A stretch of DNA of 64,000 nucleotides from DMER64 sp964554535 (GTDB lineage Bacteria; Bacteroidota; Bacteroidia; Bacteroidales; UBA932). The notes beneath the pieces were generated by a model that was not told where the DNA came from, searched no databases, and saw nothing but the letters and a program-made list of their open reading frames with translations. Below, piece by piece: positions 7,209 to 15,720 of the stretch (position 1 is its first letter; every line of letters begins with the position of its first letter). The translations under genes and the position numbers were made by a program. The stretch spans positions 11,991 through 75,990 of the forward strand of contig CAZKPB010000011.1 of NCBI GenBank assembly GCA_964554535.1. The letters run 5' to 3'.

Positions 7209-9686
7209 ATGAAAAAATTTCTTATTGTAACCCTTGCCTGCTTACTGAGTGTTTCTTCCGCCTATGCCGCCAAAACGGTATCCAGGCTGTCCGGAGCAGT
7301 GATTGACAAAGAAACCTCAGAGCCCCTTGCCTATGCCACCGTGTCCGTGCGTGACTGGGATGAATCCGTGAAGGCCGTCGGCGTGACGGCCGAGGACGGC
7401 ACGTTTTCCATTGACAATGTTCCCTACGGCACGTTTTCCGTGCGCGTCTCTTATGTAGGCTATAAGGACTGGTCCAAAGAAGAAGTGGAATTTGCCGCAG
7501 AGAAGGTGGACCTGGGCACCGTATCTATGGAAGCCGACGCACAAACCCTTGCCACCGCCGTCATCACCGCCAAAGTCCCTGTGTTCGAACACAAAATTGA
7601 CAAAATAGTGATGAATGTGGCCGAGGCGGTTTCCACGCAGGGCAGCAACGCCCTGGAAGTGCTGCGCAAGGCCCCGGGGGTTACGGTAGACATGGACGGC
7701 AACGTCAAGTTGAACGGCCAGGCCGTGAGTATCTGGATTGACGGGCGCCCTTCCTATCTGAACGGTGTGGAACTGGAAGCCCTGCTGCGTTCCACCGACG
7801 GGACCACTATTGACAAAATAGAACTGATGGCGCATCCCTCGGCCAAATATGACGCAGAGGGCAGTGGCGGGATTATCAATATCAAACTCAAGAAGAACGT
7901 GCTCAAAGGCTTCAGCGGCAACTTAAACGGAACGTACGGGGGCATGATGTACGACCGTTACCTGCAGCAGGCCAACGGAGGGGTGAACCTCAATTACCGC
8001 TCCAACAAGGCAAACACAATGCTCAGTTACAACATCCAGAGCGAAGACGTGGGGGCGGAGTTGGTATCCCGCACCGATATGCCCAAGGTGGGGCTCTTGC
8101 AGGAATCCCATTCCGATTTTCTGATTAATTCCCAAAGTCAGACCATGAAACTGGCCCACGACTATTTCATTAACAAAAAACATACGGTGGGGGTGATTGT
8201 GTCTTCCGTGCTGAGTGACGACTCGCAAGACAATTACGGAGACAACAACTTCACACGGCTGTTCCTGAACGGAAATCTTTTGGCCGACCAGAACAGTATT
8301 ATTGAGACATCGTCCGGTTACGACAACATTACCACCAACCTCAATTACACCGGTTTGTTCAACGAGCAGAAAAGCCAGGAACTGACCCTCAATGCCGACT
8401 ATGCGTATTACGACATTCTTTCCTACAACTTTCAGGACAATTCTTCCAAAGAGACACAATTGATATTGCCCAACGAGGTGTTCCGCCAGAACGGCCAGCA
8501 GTACATCAATTTGTTTTCCGGCAGACTGGACTATCAGCAGAACCTGTGGAAGAACGGTCTGTTTGAAACCGGTGCCAAATGGACTACCACGCAGACAAAC
8601 AACAATTTGAATCGTGAAGATTTTCTTTCTGAAGTGTGGACACCCAACCAAACGTATTCCAATAAGTTTAATTACACGGAACACGTGGGGGCGGTTTATG
8701 CCTCATTTGGCAAAATGTTCGGTGCCAAATGGATGGCCAAGGTAGGCCTGCGCGGTGAGTTGACCCAGGCCATAGGAGACTGGGAAAGCGCTAACAGGAC
8801 CAGTCAAAAATCGTATTTTGACCTGTTTCCCACTCTTTTTGCCGGCTACAATCCTTCGGCCTCGTGGAATTTTTCCCTGTCATACGCCTACCGTATTTCC
8901 CGTCCCGGATACAGCCAGTTGAATCCGTTCCGCAGTTACATTGACGCCAATTCGTATACGGAAGGGAATCCCGACCTGACTCCGCAGTATACCAGTCAGT
9001 TGATGGCTTCCATTACCTTCAAGAACCATTACAACCTGACGCTGATTACGGCCCGCACTAAAGATATGATTATCCAGATGCCTTTTTACGACGAACAGAC
9101 GGCCGGCAAACTGCTGCTTTATGAAAACTTTGGTAATATGGATATGAACGGGGGCGCGCTGTCTATTTCCGAGTTACCCGTTTTCAAGTGGATGACCTTG
9201 TCTCTGGTGGGTACCATGCTCTATACCACCAATAAAGCCAACGCAGACGTAACGGTGGGTACCGGGACCAATGAGGGATGGGTAACTCAGGGACAGGCCC
9301 AGTTGACCTTCCTGCTGCCCAAAGACTTCAAGGTAGAAGCGGTTGGAATGGTAGTGGGACCTATCCCGCAAGGCTATTTTACCACCGAACCGTTGGGCCT
9401 TGTACAGTTGGGTGTCAAGAAAAACTTCCTGCAGAACCGGGCCACGCTCACCCTCAATGCCTACGACGTGTTCCGCACCTTGGGCATGAACCTCAACTAC
9501 AATATGGACGACGTCAATTACCATTTGACCCAGAATTTCAAGATACAGAAAGTGTCGCTCAGTTTCAGTTTCCGGTTTGGACAGAGCAAAGCTTTGCGCG
9601 CCCGCAAAGTGGGTGATTTGGAAGAGACCTCACGTGTGGGCACCAGCGGCGGTATAAGCACATCTACTTCTACCGGGTTGAATTAA
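7209..9686 (+). CDS. TonB-dependent receptor-like outer-membrane beta-barrel protein
   Basis: This 825-residue protein starts with a signal peptide (MKKFLIVTLACLLSVSSAYA, residues 1-20). A carboxypeptidase-regulatory-like beta-sandwich follows at about 25-105 (LSGAVIDKETSEPLAYATVS). A plug domain spans about 115-225 with GGIINIKLKK at its end, and a barrel fills the rest with alternating strand patterns up to KVSLSFSFRFG. This is the OMP_b-brl_3 arrangement. The last ~35 residues after that strand are polar and end in Ser/Thr/Gly repeats rather than an aromatic residue. An ATG at 7188 is in frame, but the one at 7209 gives a proper signal peptide. Co-location with the ABC genes suggests import or export across both membranes. 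The ligand is unknown. Confidence 0.85.
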   Translation: MKKFLIVTLACLLSVSSAYAAKTVSRLSGAVIDKETSEPLAYATVSVRDWDESVKAVGVTAEDGTFSIDNVPYGTFSVRVSYVGYKDWSKEEVEFAAEKVDLGTVSMEADAQTLATAVITAKVPVFEHKIDKIVMNVAEAVSTQGSNALEVLRKAPGVTVDMDGNVKLNGQAVSIWIDGRPSYLNGVELEALLRSTDGTTIDKIELMAHPSAKYDAEGSGGIINIKLKKNVLKGFSGNLNGTYGGMMYDRYLQQANGGVNLNYRSNKANTMLSYNIQSEDVGAELVSRTDMPKVGLLQESHSDFLINSQSQTMKLAHDYFINKKHTVGVIVSSVLSDDSQDNYGDNNFTRLFLNGNLLADQNSIIETSSGYDNITTNLNYTGLFNEQKSQELTLNADYAYYDILSYNFQDNSSKETQLILPNEVFRQNGQQYINLFSGRLDYQQNLWKNGLFETGAKWTTTQTNNNLNREDFLSEVWTPNQTYSNKFNYTEHVGAVYASFGKMFGAKWMAKVGLRGELTQAIGDWESANRTSQKSYFDLFPTLFAGYNPSASWNFSLSYAYRISRPGYSQLNPFRSYIDANSYTEGNPDLTPQYTSQLMASITFKNHYNLTLITARTKDMIIQMPFYDEQTAGKLLLYENFGNMDMNGGALSISELPVFKWMTLSLVGTMLYTTNKANADVTVGTGTNEGWVTQGQAQLTFLLPKDFKVEAVGMVVGPIPQGYFTTEPLGLVQLGVKKNFLQNRATLTLNAYDVFRTLGMNLNYNMDDVNYHLTQNFKIQKVSLSFSFRFGQSKALRARKVGDLEETSRVGTSGGISTSTSTGLN

Positions 9687-9708
9687 TACAGGCGGTTTTG
9701 TACCTTTG
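9678..9708 (+). promoter_or_regulatory. Promoter of the patatin-like gene, near-leaderless
   Basis: TTG at 9678-9680 and TAccTTTG at 9701-9708 are 20 bp apart. Only four bases (9709-9712) separate the -7 box from the ATG at 9713, so the predicted transcription start coincides with the start codon. Confidence 0.7.
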
Positions 9709-9712
9709 AGGT

Positions 9713-10480
9713 ATGGGACAACAGTATAAATTAGGATTAGCTCTTGGCGGAGGCGGCGCCAAGGGCTTTTTTCAGGCCGGTGTGGTAAAACGCCTGCTGG
9801 AGATGGGTTACCGGCCCAATATTATTTCCGGAACCAGCGTGGGATCCCTGGTGGGAGCCCTGTTGGCCGACGGACAGCATCCCGACCGGATGGTGGAAGT
9901 GTTTCAGCATTTGGCTGTCAAGGATTTTTTACAGCCCAAATTGCCTAAAGAATTTCTGGTGGATTCCAAGCCGTTGCGCAAATTGCTGGAATCTCTGCTC
10001 CGGGCCCGGACGTTTGAAGAGCTGAACATTCCGTTGCGTGTCATGACCACCTGTCTGGAAACCGGAGAAGGGGTGGTGTTTGACAAAGGCCCGTTGGTTG
10101 ACGCACTTATTGCTTCATGCAGTATTCCCATTATCTTCCCTCCGGTGCTCATTGGCGGGTACCACTATATGGACGGCGGAACTGTGAAGAACCTTCCGGT
10201 TTCCATTATCCGCAGCGACTGCCAAAAGGTGATAGCCGTGAGCCTGCATCCGGTCAAGGGAGGTAAGTACCAGAAAAAGATGCGGTTTATTGCCGAGCGT
10301 TGCGCGGATTATCTGTTCAATGCCAATACCATTATGGACAAACAAATGGCGGATTACCTCATTGAAGATGAGGTGATGAAAACGTATTCCGCCTATGATT
10401 TGAAATACAGCCTGGAAATGTTTGACAAGGGATATCACTCCCATTCAATAGTCGCAGGCGGTTTGGAAGATATATCGTAA
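9713..10480 (+). CDS. Patatin-like phospholipase (RssA-type)
   Basis: The 255-residue protein has the oxyanion-hole motif GGGGAKG at residues 12-18, the nucleophile elbow GTSVG with Ser42, and the catalytic aspartate in YMDGGTVKN near residue 153. These form the Ser-Asp dyad of patatin lipases, which hydrolyse acyl esters of phospholipids. There is no signal peptide, so a cytoplasmic or membrane-peripheral location is likely. The natural substrate of bacterial RssA-like proteins is uncertain. The 3' end overlaps the convergent guaA gene by 46 bp. Confidence 0.9.
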   Translation: MGQQYKLGLALGGGGAKGFFQAGVVKRLLEMGYRPNIISGTSVGSLVGALLADGQHPDRMVEVFQHLAVKDFLQPKLPKEFLVDSKPLRKLLESLLRARTFEELNIPLRVMTTCLETGEGVVFDKGPLVDALIASCSIPIIFPPVLIGGYHYMDGGTVKNLPVSIIRSDCQKVIAVSLHPVKGGKYQKKMRFIAERCADYLFNANTIMDKQMADYLIEDEVMKTYSAYDLKYSLEMFDKGYHSHSIVAGGLEDIS

Positions 10481-11964
10481 ACCACCCGGTTCACTCCCCG
10501 TACTTTGTTGATAATGTCGTTTGACACCTTGGCCAGAAAGTCGTAGGGCAGGTGAACCCAGTCTGCCGTCATACCGTCCGTGGAGCCCACGGTGCGCAAT
10601 GCCACGGTGTATTCGTAGGTGCGCTCGTCTCCCATAACCCCTACGCTTTTTACGGGCAGCAATATGGTGCCGGCCTGCCAGATGGTGTCGTATAATTGTT
10701 CTTCACGCAACAGGGAAATGAAGATATGGTCAGCTTGGCGCAGAATGTCCAGTTTCTCGCGGGTTATCTCGCCCAATACACGGATGCCCAGACCCGGTCC
10801 GGGGAAGGGGTGACGTCCCAGTAGTAACGGACTCAGGCCAAGCTCTTTGCCCACGCGGCGCACCTCGTCCTTGAACAGGGTACGCAGGGGTTCTACCAGT
10901 TGCAGTTGCATGGTGGCGGGCAGTCCGCCCACGTTGTGGTGCGATTTGATGGTGGCCGAAGGCCCGTTGACAGATGTGGATTCAATGACGTCCGGGTAGA
11001 TGGTCCCTTGCGCCAGCCATTTGGCATTTTCCACTTTGCGGGCTTCCCGGTCAAAGACCTCAATGAACGTGCGGCCAATGGCCTTACGTTTCTGCTCGGG
11101 GTCCGACAGACCTTGCAGGGCGTCCAGAAATTCTTTCTGTGCGTCCACTCCCGTTACGTTGAGCCCCACATCCTTGTAACAGGCAAGTACGTCGGTAAAT
11201 TCGTTGAGGCGCAGTAATCCGTTGTCCACAAAAATGCAGTGCAGCCGTTTTCCTATGGCTTTGTGCAGCAGGGTTGCCGCCACAGAACTGTCCACTCCCC
11301 CCGATAGGCCCAGAATTACCTGGTCGTCGCCCACTTTGTCGCGCACACTCCGGATGGTGGATTCCACAAACGAGGCGGGAGTCCAGTCTCCGCTGCATCC
11401 GCAGATTTGCAGGGCAAAGTTGGCCAGTATACGGCTTCCGTATTGCGTGTGGTACACCTCGGGATGAAATTGCACCGCGTAAGTGGGTTCGCCTTCTATG
11501 CGGTAGGCGGCGTGGGTTACGTCTTGGGTGGAGGCAATCACCGTCGCTCCGTCCGGTAGGGCGGTAATGGTGTCTCCGTGCGACATCCATACGGTGGATT
11601 GCGCGGGTAGGTCTTTAAACAACAGGCAGTCTTTTTCCTGCAGTTCCAGTTGGGCCCGTCCGTACTCCCTGCTGTCCGACCTTTCCACACTGCCTCCGTA
11701 ATGATGGGCTAGGTACTGGGCTCCGTAACAGATACCCAGTAGCGGAAGATGTCCCTTGATGGCACTCAGGTCTATGCCGGGTGCACCGGGTTGACGCACC
11801 GAGCAGGGACTTCCGCTGAGAATGATCCCTTTTACGGAAGGATCAAGGGCGGGTACTTTGTTATAGGGAAATATTTCGCAGTAGACATTGAGTTCTCTCA
11901 ATCGGCGACCAATCAGTTGGGTGACTTGTGATCCAAAGTCAAGTATCAGTATTTTTTGATTCAT
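10435..11964 (-). CDS. guaA: GMP synthase (glutamine-hydrolysing)
   Basis: The protein of 509 residues converts XMP to GMP using glutamine and ATP. The N-terminal class-I amidotransferase has the nucleophile cysteine in LLGICYGAQ (near 78) and the His/Glu pair in QFHPEVYHT. The ATP pyrophosphatase P-loop is GLSGGVDSS, and the C-terminal dimerisation domain ends in KPPATIEWE, as in the family. The open frame extends to a TTG at 11970, but the ATG at 11964 (MNQKILILDFG) is the natural start. A TActTTTG box ends three bases before this ATG. The coding sequence ends inside the patatin gene. Confidence 0.97.
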   Translation of the reverse strand: MNQKILILDFGSQVTQLIGRRLRELNVYCEIFPYNKVPALDPSVKGIILSGSPCSVRQPGAPGIDLSAIKGHLPLLGICYGAQYLAHHYGGSVERSDSREYGRAQLELQEKDCLLFKDLPAQSTVWMSHGDTITALPDGATVIASTQDVTHAAYRIEGEPTYAVQFHPEVYHTQYGSRILANFALQICGCSGDWTPASFVESTIRSVRDKVGDDQVILGLSGGVDSSVAATLLHKAIGKRLHCIFVDNGLLRLNEFTDVLACYKDVGLNVTGVDAQKEFLDALQGLSDPEQKRKAIGRTFIEVFDREARKVENAKWLAQGTIYPDVIESTSVNGPSATIKSHHNVGGLPATMQLQLVEPLRTLFKDEVRRVGKELGLSPLLLGRHPFPGPGLGIRVLGEITREKLDILRQADHIFISLLREEQLYDTIWQAGTILLPVKSVGVMGDERTYEYTVALRTVGSTDGMTADWVHLPYDFLAKVSNDIINKVRGVNRVVYDISSKPPATIEWE

Positions 11965-11967
11965 GCC

Positions 11968-12015
11968 CAAAAGTAAAACAATTCATCTGTAATCTAAAAT
12001 ATTTGTTTATCTTTG
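11968..12015. promoter_or_regulatory. Divergent -7 elements of guaA and the DUF177 gene
   Basis: On the minus strand TActTTTG reads 11975 to 11968, three bases from the guaA ATG. On the plus strand TAtcTTTG lies at 12008-12015, 19 bp before the DUF177 ATG. The -33 elements are poor for both, so the -7 boxes alone carry the call. Confidence 0.5.
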
Positions 12016-12034
12016 TCGGCTCATTTTTAGTGCA

Positions 12035-12526
12035 ATGGGAACATACGCAGCTACGCAGTTGGTGATTGTGACAAAATCTTTGGCTAATGGGAGTCATCCG
12101 TTTGATTTCCAGATAGATAAAGGCTTTTTTGAGGCGTTTGACAATACGGAAATCAAGTGTGCGGCGTTGAAAGTGGGGGTGAATGTACGTAAAATGGGGC
12201 CCCTGCAACTTGAGGTACAGGTGGCTGTGAACGGAGAAGTGGAGGTGGCGTGCGACCGTTGTTTGGATAATGTGGCGATACCCGTTATCTTTACCGACTC
12301 TTTGGAAGAGGAAGAAGTGCTGGAAATGACGGAGTCGGAAAGCGGAGAACTGGATTTGACGCAATATGTCTACGACAGCGTTTGTGTGGGAATGCCACTG
12401 CAACGCATCCATGCCGAAGGAGCCTGCAATCCGGAAATGTTGGCTCTCTGGCAAAGCAACAACGAGCAGACGCCTCGCGAAAGCGGTGCTTTTGAAGGAT
12501 TGAAAGATTTATTAAATAGAAAGTAA
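12035..12526 (+). CDS. DUF177 (YceD) family protein
   Basis: This 163-residue protein has the DUF177 core: a beta-rich N-terminal half with VACDRCLDN near residues 70-78, then an acidic stretch (SLEEEEVLEM) and a conserved C-terminal part with YVYDSVCVGMPLQRIH. YceD proteins lie directly upstream of rpmF in many bacteria and have been linked to 23S rRNA accumulation. The same gene order is present here, with rpmF 21 bp downstream. Confidence 0.85.
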   Translation: MGTYAATQLVIVTKSLANGSHPFDFQIDKGFFEAFDNTEIKCAALKVGVNVRKMGPLQLEVQVAVNGEVEVACDRCLDNVAIPVIFTDSLEEEEVLEMTESESGELDLTQYVYDSVCVGMPLQRIHAEGACNPEMLALWQSNNEQTPRESGAFEGLKDLLNRK

Positions 12527-12547
12527 ACAATATAAATACAGATAGTT

Positions 12548-12730
12548 ATGGCACATCCTAAACACAAAATCTCTAAACAAAGAAGAGATAAACGCAGAAC
12601 TCACGACAAATTGGACACCCCCACACTGGCAACTTGCTCCAACTGTGGTGCAACCGTAGTATATCATCACGTATGCCCTGAGTGCGGTTATTACAGAGGT
12701 CGTCATATTATTGAGAAAACAGTCGCTTAA
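12548..12730 (+). CDS. rpmF: Ribosomal protein bL32
   Basis: The 60-residue protein begins MAHPKHKISKQRRDKRRTHD, as bL32 does. It holds a zinc ribbon with cysteines in CSNCGA and CPEC (two CxxC pairs 13 residues apart). It is a structural protein of the 50S subunit. It follows the DUF177 gene, the usual partner, and is followed 8 bp later by a tRNA gene in the same direction, so the tRNA may be processed from this transcript. Confidence 0.98.
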   Translation: MAHPKHKISKQRRDKRRTHDKLDTPTLATCSNCGATVVYHHVCPECGYYRGRHIIEKTVA

Positions 12731-12738
12731 TTTTTGAC

Positions 12739-12810
12739 GCCCTTGTAGTTCAATGGATAGAACGGAAGTTTCCTAAACTTCAGATTCGGGTTCGATTCCC
12801 GGCAGGGGTA
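12739..12810 (+). tRNA. tRNA-Arg (anticodon CCU)
   Basis: All four arms can be folded by eye: acceptor GCCCTTG with CAGGGGT (one G-U pair), D arm GTTC/GAAC, anticodon stem GAAGT/ACTTC with loop TTCCTAA (anticodon CCT), and T arm around TTCGATT. The discriminator base is A and the CCA end is not encoded. It reads AGG codons. No integrase or attachment-site duplication is seen beside it. Confidence 0.95.
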
Positions 12811-12841
12811 CTTCCGGGACATTTACTCGGAATTAGTATGG

Positions 12842-12877
12842 AAGGCAACCAAAAAGTGCATTTTGGTTGCCTTTTTT
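12842..12877 (+). terminator. Intrinsic terminator after tRNA-Arg
   Basis: A perfect 13-bp stem (12842-12854 with 12861-12873) and a 6-base loop are followed by a run of T to 12877. It closes the DUF177-rpmF-tRNA unit. Confidence 0.92.
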
Positions 12878-12878
12878 G

Positions 12879-12886
12879 TATATTTG
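12879..12886 (+). promoter_or_regulatory. -7 element of the rubrerythrin gene
   Basis: TAtaTTTG lies directly after the terminator and 42 bp before the rubrerythrin ATG. No -33 element at good spacing is seen. Confidence 0.45.
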
Positions 12887-12928
12887 TGATTCGTCCGCCG
12901 CATATTCGGCGACATTAAACATAAAATA

Positions 12929-13504
12929 ATGAGTACTATTAAAGGAACAAAAACCGAACAAAACCTCCTTAAGGCTTTTGCCGGAGAATCACAGGCACGT
13001 AACCGCTATACCTTCTTTGCCTCTGCCGCCAAAAAAGAAGGGTTTGAACAAATAGCCGGCGTTTTTACGGAAACGGCCGAACAGGAAAAAGAACACGCCA
13101 AGAAGTTCTTCAAATACCTGGAAGGCGGAGCGCTTGAAATTACCGCCACTTTCCCTGCAGGTATCATAGGTACTACCGCTCAGAACCTTAAGGCGGCCGC
13201 AGAAGGTGAAAATGAAGAATGGACCCTCTTGTATCCCGAGTTTGCCAAAGTGGCCGATGCTGAAGGTTTCCCCGTAATTGCAGCCACATTCCGCGCTATT
13301 GCCACTGTTGAGGCCGAACACGAGAAACGCTACAAACAACTTCTGGCGCGCGTGGAAAGCGGACACTTCTTTGAAAGAGAAGAAGAAATTGACTGGCAGT
13401 GCCGTAACTGCGGTTATGTAACCCGCGGCAAAAAAGCTCCGGAAACCTGTCCTTCCTGTCAGCATCCCCAGGCTTACTTTGAGCCTATGAAGAAAAATTA
13501 CTAG
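12929..13504 (+). CDS. rbr: Rubrerythrin
   Basis: The 191-residue length is typical. The N-terminal four-helix ferritin-like domain carries the diiron ligands in FAGESQARNRY, ETAEQEKEHAKKF and IATVEAEHEKRY. The C-terminal rubredoxin-like domain has CRNCGY and CPSCQHP, a single Fe(SCys)4 site. Rubrerythrins reduce hydrogen peroxide in anaerobes. A strong terminator lies upstream, so it has its own promoter, and hydF follows after 4 bp. Pairing with an oxygen-sensitive hydrogenase factor makes sense for an anaerobe. Confidence 0.96.
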   Translation: MSTIKGTKTEQNLLKAFAGESQARNRYTFFASAAKKEGFEQIAGVFTETAEQEKEHAKKFFKYLEGGALEITATFPAGIIGTTAQNLKAAAEGENEEWTLLYPEFAKVADAEGFPVIAATFRAIATVEAEHEKRYKQLLARVESGHFFEREEEIDWQCRNCGYVTRGKKAPETCPSCQHPQAYFEPMKKNY

Positions 13505-13508
13505 TCTT

Positions 13509-14699
13509 ATGGCTATCCGTCCGCAAGTTGGGATTTTCGGTCGCAGAAACTCCGGAAAGAGTTCTCTGATTAATGTGCTTTGCGGCCAGGAAGTGGCTAT
13601 AGTGTCGTCAGTGCCCGGAACCACCACGGATCCTTTGCGGAAAACGTTGGAGATTCCGGGCATTGGTCCTATAGTACTGATTGATACGGCCGGAATGGAT
13701 GATGAAGGACTTTTGGGTGAAAAACGAGTGCTCAAGAGCCGGGAAATCATTATGCAGGTCAACATGGCTATATTGATTTTTACCGAGAACTTTATCGGCC
13801 AGTACGAACGCAACCTCATTGACGACTTCAAGCAGCAGGAGGTTCCGTTTTTCATGGTCCACAACATGTCGGACAAGATATCCCTTGACCCCGAGGTGGC
13901 TATGGAAATTGCCCGCAATTACGGGGTGGATGTCATAGATTTCACTTGTAAGAATCCGGAGAATCTGGACAATTTGTTGACCCTTGTGGAAAAGAACCTG
14001 GGCCCGTCCCCCTTTCAGACTCATCCCATGCTGGACGGCCTGGTCACAGAAGGAGACACCGTACTGCTGGTATGTCCCATAGATGCCGAGGCCCCCGAAG
14101 GTCGTCTGATTTTGCCCCAGGTGCAGGCCATCCGCGAAATTCTTGACCGCAAGGCCACCGCCGTGGTCATGCAACCCCACGGTGTGGCTCCATGGTTTGC
14201 CAAAGGCAACCGTCCCAAACTGGTCATTACCGACAGCCAACTCTTTGGCAAGGTGGAATCTTTGATTCCCGCCAATCAACTGATGACCGGTTTCAGCCTG
14301 TTGCTGGCCCGGAGCAAAGGGGATTTCAATGCTTATATGGAAGGTACCCCCGCCATTGACCTTCTTAAGGACGGGGACCGCGTGCTGCTGCTTGAAGCCT
14401 GCACGCATCATGCCACTTGTGAGGATATTGGCCGAGTGAAACTGCCCAAAATGTTGAAGGAATATACCGGCAAGGACCTCCGTTGCGAGCTGGTGTCCGG
14501 AATGGACAACCCCAGGCGGCCGTTGAATCAGTATGCCCTCATGGTGCAGTGCGGCGGTTGTATGATTACCCAACGCCAGATGCTGGCCCGTTCCAAGGAG
14601 GCCCGTAAGGCGGGCGTCCCCATAACCAATTTCGGGATGGCCCTGTCCTATACACAGAAAGTCTTTCGACGCGCCATGGAACCTTTCCGCAACGCTTAA
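13509..14699 (+). CDS. hydF: [FeFe]-hydrogenase H-cluster maturation GTPase HydF
   Basis: The protein has 396 residues. The GTPase domain has P-loop GRRNSGKSS at residues 11-19, a G2 Thr in PGTTTDP, and DTAGMDD for G3. The middle dimerisation domain and the C-terminal Fe-S domain follow, with CTH near residue 297 and QCGGCM near 350. HydF is the scaffold on which the 2Fe subcluster is assembled with HydE and HydG, neither of which is in the window. The classical motif is CxH...HCxxC. Here the residue before CGGC is Gln instead of His. It follows rubrerythrin by 4 bp and overlaps the convergent mnmD gene by 4 bp. Confidence 0.93.
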   Translation: MAIRPQVGIFGRRNSGKSSLINVLCGQEVAIVSSVPGTTTDPLRKTLEIPGIGPIVLIDTAGMDDEGLLGEKRVLKSREIIMQVNMAILIFTENFIGQYERNLIDDFKQQEVPFFMVHNMSDKISLDPEVAMEIARNYGVDVIDFTCKNPENLDNLLTLVEKNLGPSPFQTHPMLDGLVTEGDTVLLVCPIDAEAPEGRLILPQVQAIREILDRKATAVVMQPHGVAPWFAKGNRPKLVITDSQLFGKVESLIPANQLMTGFSLLLARSKGDFNAYMEGTPAIDLLKDGDRVLLLEACTHHATCEDIGRVKLPKMLKEYTGKDLRCELVSGMDNPRRPLNQYALMVQCGGCMITQRQMLARSKEARKAGVPITNFGMALSYTQKVFRRAMEPFRNA

Positions 14700-15448
14700 T
14701 CCGTTGCCGGAAAACAGGCGCGTACTATGTGACGTTTGCCTCCCACTCCGCTCAAGCGCGTGACTTCAAATCCGTTGTCACGCAATGCCTGTTTGACGCT
14801 GCCTTTTGAACTGTAGGTGGTAAGTACGGTATCTGGCGCCAGATTGGTAGCCAGATACCCGAATGTTTCTTTGCTCCACAATTCGGGCTGGGCGTCGGGA
14901 GAAAACGCGTCGTAATACACCACGTTATATGGACCGGATGTCGCGGTAAAGGACCTGATGTCCGCTTTGTGCTTGATAAGGGTGAAGTACGGGGATAAGG
15001 TCACTGGTGTTTCCCACGGGGCAAGATGCAGGGCGGAAAACGCTTCTTCCGGTCCGTAATGCAGTTCTTTCCAGATTTTTTCTTCCAGGGGATACAGCTC
15101 CACCGCCTCATAGACCACGGGACACTGTTTCCGGTTGGCATATTGGAAGGTAAGCCACGCGTTGAGCCCGGTACCGAACCCCATCTCAAAAAGGTGCACA
15201 GCCTCCGGAAAAGGGCCTTTCTGTGCCCGGGCCTCGCGCCGTTCCAGATAAAATTCCAAACCGTGGTGCAGGTATACGTGCAGCGCTTCCTGCACGGCAC
15301 CCCCCACCGAGTGGTAGGTCTGGTCAAATTGCGTGGAGTGCAGGGTGACCGTCCCGTCCGCAGTGGGTACAAAAAACGCGCTATCTTTTAAGGATGCGCG
15401 TTTGTTCTCTGCGGGACAGCCAGGATTATTTCTTGCTGCGGTCACCAT
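14696..15448 (-). CDS. mnmD: tRNA 5-methylaminomethyl-2-thiouridine methyltransferase MnmD
   Basis: The 250-residue protein has a Rossmann methyltransferase fold with the SAM-binding stretch EMGFGTGLNAW near residues 90-100. It also has the family motif YYDAFSPDAQPELW near 173-186, characteristic of the MnmC methyltransferase domain (DUF752). It completes mnm5(s2)U at the tRNA wobble position. It corresponds to the methyltransferase half only, without the MnmC oxidase domain. The proposed ATG lies inside the end of rpmE (23-bp overlap, same strand). A GTG one codon later is an alternative. The last 4 bp overlap hydF on the other strand. Confidence 0.88.
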   Translation of the reverse strand: MVTAARNNPGCPAENKRASLKDSAFFVPTADGTVTLHSTQFDQTYHSVGGAVQEALHVYLHHGLEFYLERREARAQKGPFPEAVHLFEMGFGTGLNAWLTFQYANRKQCPVVYEAVELYPLEEKIWKELHYGPEEAFSALHLAPWETPVTLSPYFTLIKHKADIRSFTATSGPYNVVYYDAFSPDAQPELWSKETFGYLATNLAPDTVLTTYSSKGSVKQALRDNGFEVTRLSGVGGKRHIVRACFPATD

Positions 15449-15680
15449 AACGACTTCTGAATTTATCTACGCGGCCGGCGGTGTCAACCAGTTTCATCTT
15501 ACCGGTGTAGAAGGGGTGTGAAGTGTTGGAGATTTCCAGTTTGTATAAGGGAAATTCGTTACCGTCAATGTTCAACGTCTCTTTGGTGTTGACGCAAGAG
15601 CGGGTAATGAATACGTGGTCGTTGGACATATCTTTGAAAGCAACCAATCTGTAAGCGTCCGGGTGAATTCCTTGTTTCAT
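15426..15680 (-). CDS. rpmE2: Ribosomal protein bL31, type B
   Basis: The 84-residue protein starts MKQGIHPDAYR and has the bL31 signature SHPFYTGKMKLVDTAGRVDK near residues 54-73. It lacks the CxxC pair of zinc-binding type-A bL31 and has only one cysteine, so it is the zinc-independent type B (YkgM-like). The open frame continues upstream to 15875, but the consensus promoter at 15721-15752 shows that translation starts at 15680. mnmD overlaps its 3' end. Confidence 0.96.
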   Translation of the reverse strand: MKQGIHPDAYRLVAFKDMSNDHVFITRSCVNTKETLNIDGNEFPLYKLEISNTSHPFYTGKMKLVDTAGRVDKFRSRYGDRSKK

Positions 15681-15720
15681 ATCTGTATTATTATTTGTTT
15701 CTTTTCTACTAATTTGGGCC

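Noticed and set aside
7923..8684. Minus-strand open frame of 253 codons inside the receptor gene
   Set aside because: The plus-strand frame encodes a full TonB-receptor architecture. The antisense frame has no start context or recognisable domain.
12739..12810. tRNA-Arg as an integration site
   Set aside because: No second copy of the tRNA 3' end and no integrase are found nearby. The tRNA is followed by an ordinary terminator.
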